From positions 25,220 through 89,219 of the forward strand of contig JBCCXT010000008.1 in the NCBI GenBank assembly GCA_039191215.1: 64,000 nt of DNA, given 5' to 3'. Positions 60,458 to 64,000 of this stretch are shown piece after piece. Every line of letters starts with the position of its first letter. The stretch's first letter is position 1. The notes under the pieces were generated by a model. That model was not told the origin of the DNA. It did no database searches and worked only from the letters and a program-made list of their open reading frames with translations. The position numbers and the translations under genes are program-made. Source of the DNA: HKCCE3408 sp039191215 (GTDB taxonomy: Bacteria > Pseudomonadota > Alphaproteobacteria > Rhodobacterales > Rhodobacteraceae).

Positions 60458-60658
60458 ATGACAAAGATTCAGCAATTCTGCCTCAACGAAGACGGTGCTG
60501 TGACCGTCGATATGGTTGTGATGATGGCAGCGGCGGTTGGGATTGCCTTAGCCGCGATGGCTGTTGTTGGAAGTGGCCTCGGCACGATCAGTAACGACAC
60601 CGCCAATTACGTCGCCGTCGAAATCACGCCTGCCTTCAGCCGCACCAGCACGCCGTAA
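60458..60658 (+). CDS. Flp/Fap-type pilin-like protein (orphan)
   Basis: A 66-residue protein with a short polar leader ending at NEDG, then a hydrophobic segment AVTVDMVVMMAAAVGIALAAMAVVGSGL, as in type IVb Flp prepilins. Cleavage after Gly by a TadV/PilD-like peptidase is expected. Position +5 is Asp rather than the usual Glu, as seen in other Roseobacter Flp-like proteins. AAGGAG lies ahead of the ATG. No tad or cpa genes are in the window, so its secretion machinery, if any, is elsewhere. Confidence 0.75.
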   Translation: MTKIQQFCLNEDGAVTVDMVVMMAAAVGIALAAMAVVGSGLGTISNDTANYVAVEITPAFSRTSTP

Positions 60659-60659
60659 A

Positions 60660-60676
60660 CCTGCCGGTCCGGCGGG
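60660..60676. terminator. Possible shared terminator between pilin gene and lipA
   Basis: CCTGCCG (60660-60666) pairs with CGGCGGG (60670-60676, one U-G pair) around a GTC loop, filling exactly the gap between the two convergent stop codons. There is no T-run. Confidence 0.35.
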
Positions 60677-61633
60677 TCAGGTCTTGCGCGCTGCCAGTCG
60701 CGCAGCGCGCAAGCGCGCAAAGTCATCGCCGGCATGGTAGCTTGACCGGGTGAGCGGCGTGGCAGAGACCATCAAAAACCCTTTGCCCCAAGCGGCTTTT
60801 TCATAAGCTGCAAACTCCTCGGGCGGCACGAAACGGTCAACGGCGTGGTGCTTTGGCGTCGGCTGCAGATACTGGCCGATGGTCAAAAAATCGATATTGG
60901 CCGCACGCATATCGTCCATCACGGCATGGACAGATTGTTTGTCTTCGCCGAGGCCGACCATAATGCCCGATTTGGTGAAAATCTCTGGGCCCAGCTCTTT
61001 GACCCTCTGCAATAGCCGCAGGGAATGGAAGTAGCGCGCACCCGGCCGCACCTCTGGGTACAGCCCCGGGACGGTTTCGAGATTGTGATTGAACACATCG
61101 GGCTTGGCATCGACGATAATTTGCAGCACCGACGGGTCACAGCGAATGAAATCGGGGGTGAGGATCTCAATCGTGGCCGATGGCGCGCGGTGGCGGATGG
61201 CGCGGATCGTCTGCGCAAAATGCTCGGCCCCGCCATCGGCGATGTCGTCGCGATCGACGCTTGTGACCACGACATGATTCAGCCCCAGTTTTGCGACCGC
61301 ATCGGCAACACGACCCGGCTCAAACGGATCAAGATCTTCAGGCGGTTTGCCAGTGGCGATATTGCAGAAGGTGCAGGCCCGGGTGCAGACCTCCCCCATA
61401 ATCATCATCGTGGCATGCCCTTGCGACCAACACTCGCCGACATTGGGGCAGCCTGCCTCTTGGCACACGGTTGTCAGCCGGTGTTCGCGGATGATCTCTC
61501 GTGTGTCGATATAGCCCTTGCTTGTGGGCGCCTGCACGCGAATCCAAGACGGCTTTTTAGGCTGCGGATTGTCCGGACGACGCGCCTTTTCGGGATGCCT
61601 TTCGGCCGGGATTTTGAGATCACGCGTGCTCAT
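60677..61633 (-). CDS. lipA: Lipoyl synthase
   Basis: A 318-residue radical-SAM enzyme that inserts two sulfurs into octanoyl groups on dehydrogenase E2 domains. The auxiliary cluster cysteines are in TTVCQEAGCPNVGECW. The radical-SAM motif is CTRACTFC. HNLETVPGLYPEVRPGARYFHSLRLLQRVKE and GLGEDKQSV are typical; RSSYHAGD near the end holds the RSSY auxiliary-cluster serine. I start at ATG 61633; the frame extends to 61669 without homologous residues. Confidence 0.97.
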   Translation of the reverse strand: MSTRDLKIPAERHPEKARRPDNPQPKKPSWIRVQAPTSKGYIDTREIIREHRLTTVCQEAGCPNVGECWSQGHATMMIMGEVCTRACTFCNIATGKPPEDLDPFEPGRVADAVAKLGLNHVVVTSVDRDDIADGGAEHFAQTIRAIRHRAPSATIEILTPDFIRCDPSVLQIIVDAKPDVFNHNLETVPGLYPEVRPGARYFHSLRLLQRVKELGPEIFTKSGIMVGLGEDKQSVHAVMDDMRAANIDFLTIGQYLQPTPKHHAVDRFVPPEEFAAYEKAAWGKGFLMVSATPLTRSSYHAGDDFARLRAARLAARKT

Positions 61634-61702
61634 GATTTGTATATATCTCGGCCAGCGGGGTTGGGCCAACCCCGCGTGTCACATAGCCGCTATGAAACGC
61701 GT

Positions 61703-62830
61703 TTAGACGGGGTGTACGCCATGTACGTCAGCGTAATGCTGTTGCAAGCGCTGCAGGCCGATTTTTAGAACGATCTTGCCGGACCGGGCGGACCATCCCA
61801 GCCGCTTTTCGGCAGATTCCAATCCCTCCAGGAAACAGCAGACACGCAAAACGATATCCGACAAGCCCGGCCCCAGCACATCCATCGCATCCGAGACACG
61901 CTTGCGCGCCTCGCGTGGGCCCTCTGCAATCCCGCTATCGCTCAGCAATCCGCCGCGATCGACACCGGTCAGAAAGCGATCCCAGTTTTGACCGATGCGC
62001 GGCCCCATTTGCGAGCGTTCAAAATCCTCGCGCAGGCGTTCGCCGGTTTGCACCAGGTCGGAGCTGAGAAACGGATTGCCATCGGCGCCCTTGCGTCGGG
62101 CCAGTGTGGCAAGCGGGGTCTCTGACAGGTTGACCCGCATGGTGCGCCGCTGGCCAGCATCGTCTTCGATCTTACGTTCGCCCCAGTCGCGGTGCTGCGC
62201 TTGAAAGGGCGTCTGCCCTTCGGCGAAGGCAGGCGCGCGATTGTCGGCCATGCGACGCTGGCGTTCTTCCTCGATCAACCGCTTTAGCGCCGATTTCCCG
62301 GTTGTTGTGATGCGATATTTCGCAAGACGGCCCAATTCCACCGGCTGGATCCAGTCGCGCAAGGCGAAGGCAATGGAAACGGCGCGATCGACAACTGCCG
62401 TACGGGTCTGCTCACCATTCGGTCCGGGCCGTAGCACAACCGCTTTCTCCATGTCCGAGGCGAGCACCAATAGGGCACCGGTCTCACATAGGCGGCGCAG
62501 GATGCGGCGCGCTTCGCGGTTGATTATGCGTTCATCAGTTATGACCGGTGGCCGAACGGAGGCGTTCATCGATCTCTCCTTGAGTTTAGGTTGTCTCTTG
62601 GGGAAAAATTTGGTCGAGCTGAGGGCCGTCAGCCCCTCATCGACCAAAGGATCGTCACGCCTTGCCTCCACCTGGCGCACGCGGCGTGCAACGGTCGAAG
62701 CGACACTTTTTTCCATCCGGGCAATTTCCCGGAGCGATTGTCCGAACACCACATGCTGAAGGTATTGGCGTATGGCGCTCGGCAACCATGGGGGGAATTC
62801 AACCCCGTCTGGATCGGCTGTATCTTCCAC
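61703..62830 (-). CDS. DUF6456 helix-turn-helix protein
   Basis: A 375-residue protein. Residues about 15-60 look like a helix-turn-helix (LPSAIRQYLQHVVFGQSLREIARMEKSVASTVARRVRQVEARRDDPLVDEGLTAL). The middle contains NREARRILRRLCETGALLVLASDMEKAVVLRPGPNGEQTRTAVVDRAVSIAFALRDWI, and the C-terminal part resembles DUF6456 (GERLREDFERSQMGPRIGQNWDRFL). I know this architecture only from Rhodobacteraceae and relatives; it is probably a DNA-binding regulator of unknown target. It is divergent from the DUF6477 gene. Confidence 0.8.
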   Translation of the reverse strand: MEDTADPDGVEFPPWLPSAIRQYLQHVVFGQSLREIARMEKSVASTVARRVRQVEARRDDPLVDEGLTALSSTKFFPKRQPKLKERSMNASVRPPVITDERIINREARRILRRLCETGALLVLASDMEKAVVLRPGPNGEQTRTAVVDRAVSIAFALRDWIQPVELGRLAKYRITTTGKSALKRLIEEERQRRMADNRAPAFAEGQTPFQAQHRDWGERKIEDDAGQRRTMRVNLSETPLATLARRKGADGNPFLSSDLVQTGERLREDFERSQMGPRIGQNWDRFLTGVDRGGLLSDSGIAEGPREARKRVSDAMDVLGPGLSDIVLRVCCFLEGLESAEKRLGWSARSGKIVLKIGLQRLQQHYADVHGVHPV

Positions 62831-63032
62831 GTCACCCTGCCCCTCAAAGGTGTGGATAACATTGTTGAAAATTTTAGAATATAATTACCAATTCGTTAAA
62901 AATGATTGCCCACAAACGAAAATGTTTCTGATCCGTGAACAATTAGGGGCTTTGCGCGCGCTTCTGCGCGGATTCCGCAACGGCGTCTGCCAACCAAATA
63001 GTGTCAACCGGATGCAACATCTGGTGGATAAA
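62831..63032. promoter_or_regulatory. AT-rich divergent promoter region DUF6456/DUF6477
   Basis: The stretch 62865-62910 is strongly AT-rich for this genome and probably contains promoters for both divergent genes. No hexamer pair can be fixed with confidence. Confidence 0.35.
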
Positions 63033-63302
63033 ATGCCTACTCCTTCCGCACAACTTACGCGAATGTCCCGTCCGAGCATGTTGGTGCGAGCAGCACGCTT
63101 CTGCGCTGCAGCAACACTGCGTCGACGCGCCCGTACGGCCGAGACACGTCCCTTGGCTCCGTTTGACAAATTGATCGAGGAGGAGGCGCGCCTGAACGAC
63201 GCGCGATGCACGGGTGATGCGGGTTATTCCCCGACGCGTCACGTCGAGGTTTTGGCCTCACTTCTCGCGGCTGCGGGTTATGGTGCCCTGCCGCATCTTT
63301 GA
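63033..63302 (+). CDS. DUF6477 small protein
   Basis: An 89-residue product. The body MSRPSMLVRAARFCAAATLRRRARTAETRPLAPFDKLIEEEARLNDARCTGDAGYSPTRHVEVLASLLAAA has the pattern of DUF6477 (RPxLLVRAARFG....LLxLExxxNxARxxxDAxYSxxRHVxVLxAL). The frame is open from 62772, but only this part is family-like, so I choose ATG 63033. In Rhodobacteraceae this family is often next to the DUF6456 gene, as here. Function is unknown. Confidence 0.75.
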   Translation: MPTPSAQLTRMSRPSMLVRAARFCAAATLRRRARTAETRPLAPFDKLIEEEARLNDARCTGDAGYSPTRHVEVLASLLAAAGYGALPHL

Positions 63303-63325
63303 AGGCGCATCACTGCTGACAAAAT

Positions 63326-64000
63326 CTAAGCAAAGGCGTCAGGCATCTCTGCCTTACGCCGCGCGACAAAGTCGCGTAGATGTTCCGCGATACCAGGATC
63401 AAGTCCGGGCGCCTGATACTCTCCAAGCATCTTTGTGACTCGGGCGCTCGCCAGCTCTATCGTCGACAGGCCGCCCTCATCGATCCACGTCTCATATGGT
63501 TTGTAATCCAGCACTTCAGTGCGCCAGAACGCCTCTTTGAAATGGGCCTGCGTATGGGCGCAGCCAAGATAATGGCCGCCGGGGCCGACTTCGCGGATCG
63601 CCTCCATCGCTTGCGCCTCTTGATCGACGGAAATGCCCGCCGCGATCCGGTGCAGCACACCCAATTGATCGGCATCCATAACAAATTTCTCGGGGCTGGA
63701 GGCAAGACCGCCCTCTAGCCAACCGCAGGCATGCAACATGAAGTTCACGCCCGCTAAAAGCCCTCCATTGAGCGTATTCGCACTCTCATACGCGGCTTGC
63801 GCATCGGGGAGTTTCGACCCGGTGAAGCCGCCGGCGGACCGAAACGGCAGGCCCAGGCGCCGTGCCAATTGACCCGCGCCATAGGTGATCTGTGCCGCCT
63901 CGGGCGTGCCGAAGGTCGGCGCCCCGCTATTCATGTCAATCGAGGTTACAAATGCCCCAAAGATCACCGGGGCACCCGCGCGGACAAGCTGGGAATAGCC
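63326..64000 (-). CDS. MttB-family trimethylamine-methyltransferase-like protein (C-terminal part)
   Basis: The visible 224 codons are the C-terminal half; the gene continues beyond 64000. SQLVRAGAPVIFGAFVTSIDMNSGAPTFGTPEAAQITYGAGQLARRLGLPFRSAGGFTGSKLPDAQAAYESANTLNGGLLAGVNFMLHACGWLEGGLASSPEKFVMDADQLGVLHRIAAGI matches the MttB superfamily. The region where trimethylamine methyltransferases use an in-frame UAG for pyrrolysine is inside this stretch, and no UAG occurs, so this is a non-pyrrolysine member (glycine-betaine or similar corrinoid methyltransferase, or a demethylase of unknown substrate). Confidence 0.88.
   Translation of the reverse strand, partial: GYSQLVRAGAPVIFGAFVTSIDMNSGAPTFGTPEAAQITYGAGQLARRLGLPFRSAGGFTGSKLPDAQAAYESANTLNGGLLAGVNFMLHACGWLEGGLASSPEKFVMDADQLGVLHRIAAGISVDQEAQAMEAIREVGPGGHYLGCAHTQAHFKEAFWRTEVLDYKPYETWIDEGGLSTIELASARVTKMLGEYQAPGLDPGIAEHLRDFVARRKAEMPDAFA

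Noticed and set aside
62772..63032. N-terminal extension of the DUF6477 frame
   Set aside because: The extension has no family-like sequence and would cover the AT-rich divergent promoter; the later ATG at 63033 fits better.

Overview
The window is a GC-rich chromosomal segment of an alphaproteobacterium, most likely a member of the Rhodobacteraceae (Roseobacter group). The evidence is the gene order dusB-ntrB-ntrC-ntrY-ntrX-trkA-trkH-hfq-hflX, an NtrC without the GAFTGA loop (as in Rhodobacter capsulatus), an L21 with a long C-terminal helix-hairpin-helix extension, the divergent DUF6456/DUF6477 pair, and a DUF6525 protein after CobW/DUF1826. There is no prophage, CRISPR array, plasmid origin or intact insertion sequence. 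Coding density is high and most genes are housekeeping.

Layout. 1-1.1 kb: a decayed IS481-family transposase. 1.1-4.5 kb: an acyl-CoA ligase, two exported unknown proteins and tRNA-Ser(CGA). 4.6-9.9 kb: rplU-rpmA, a GNAT acetyltransferase, obgE-proB-proA. 10-15 kb: a Cys/Met PLP enzyme, a PhoR-like kinase, an unknown protein, and a LuxR solo behind an unusually structured leader. 15.1-17 kb: tsf and rpsB (minus strand). 17.2-19.8 kb: pseudouridine catabolism (psuK-psuG) and a DUF502 membrane protein. 19.8-23 kb: a LysR regulator divergent from a DUF1330/luciferase-like/SDR operon. 23.2-23.9 kb: fused remnants of an MFS transporter and its MerR regulator. 24-26.7 kb: an Rrf2 regulator divergent from a probable zinc-responsive cobW-DUF1826-DUF6525 operon with a Zur-like box between them. 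26.7-28.6 kb: an orphan family-5 solute-binding protein. Directly upstream of it lies a candidate small RNA gene (promoter, hairpin, intrinsic terminator at about 28659-28733) whose loop and linker can pair with the binding protein's Shine-Dalgarno region. 29-34.7 kb: 3-hydroxybutyrate dehydrogenase, patatin, acyl-CoA ligase, DsbA-like protein, a membrane protein and a Bcr/CflA transporter. 34.7-43.6 kb: mfd, a small membrane protein, hemB, a SYLF lipoprotein, a DUF302 protein and a penicillin-acylase homologue. 43.6-57.6 kb: the long minus-strand block dusB-ntrBC-ntrYX-(unknown exported protein)-trkA-trkH-hfq-hflX-GAF/EAL. 57.8-64 kb: ispF-pgpA-cinA(C-terminal), a Coq10/RatA-like protein, hpt, an orphan Flp pilin, lipA, the DUF6456/DUF6477 pair, and the C-terminal part of a pyrrolysine-free MttB-family methyltransferase that runs off the window.

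How the genes work together. The nitrogen two-component cascade (ntrBC, ntrYX) is coupled to potassium uptake (trkA/trkH) and RNA or translation stress factors (hfq, hflX). The cobW cluster looks like a zinc-starvation response. The best candidates for undescribed biology are the small RNA next to the orphan solute-binding protein, and the dyad-rich leader of the LuxR solo. All functional calls rest on motif and family recognition by eye; no search or folding program was run.
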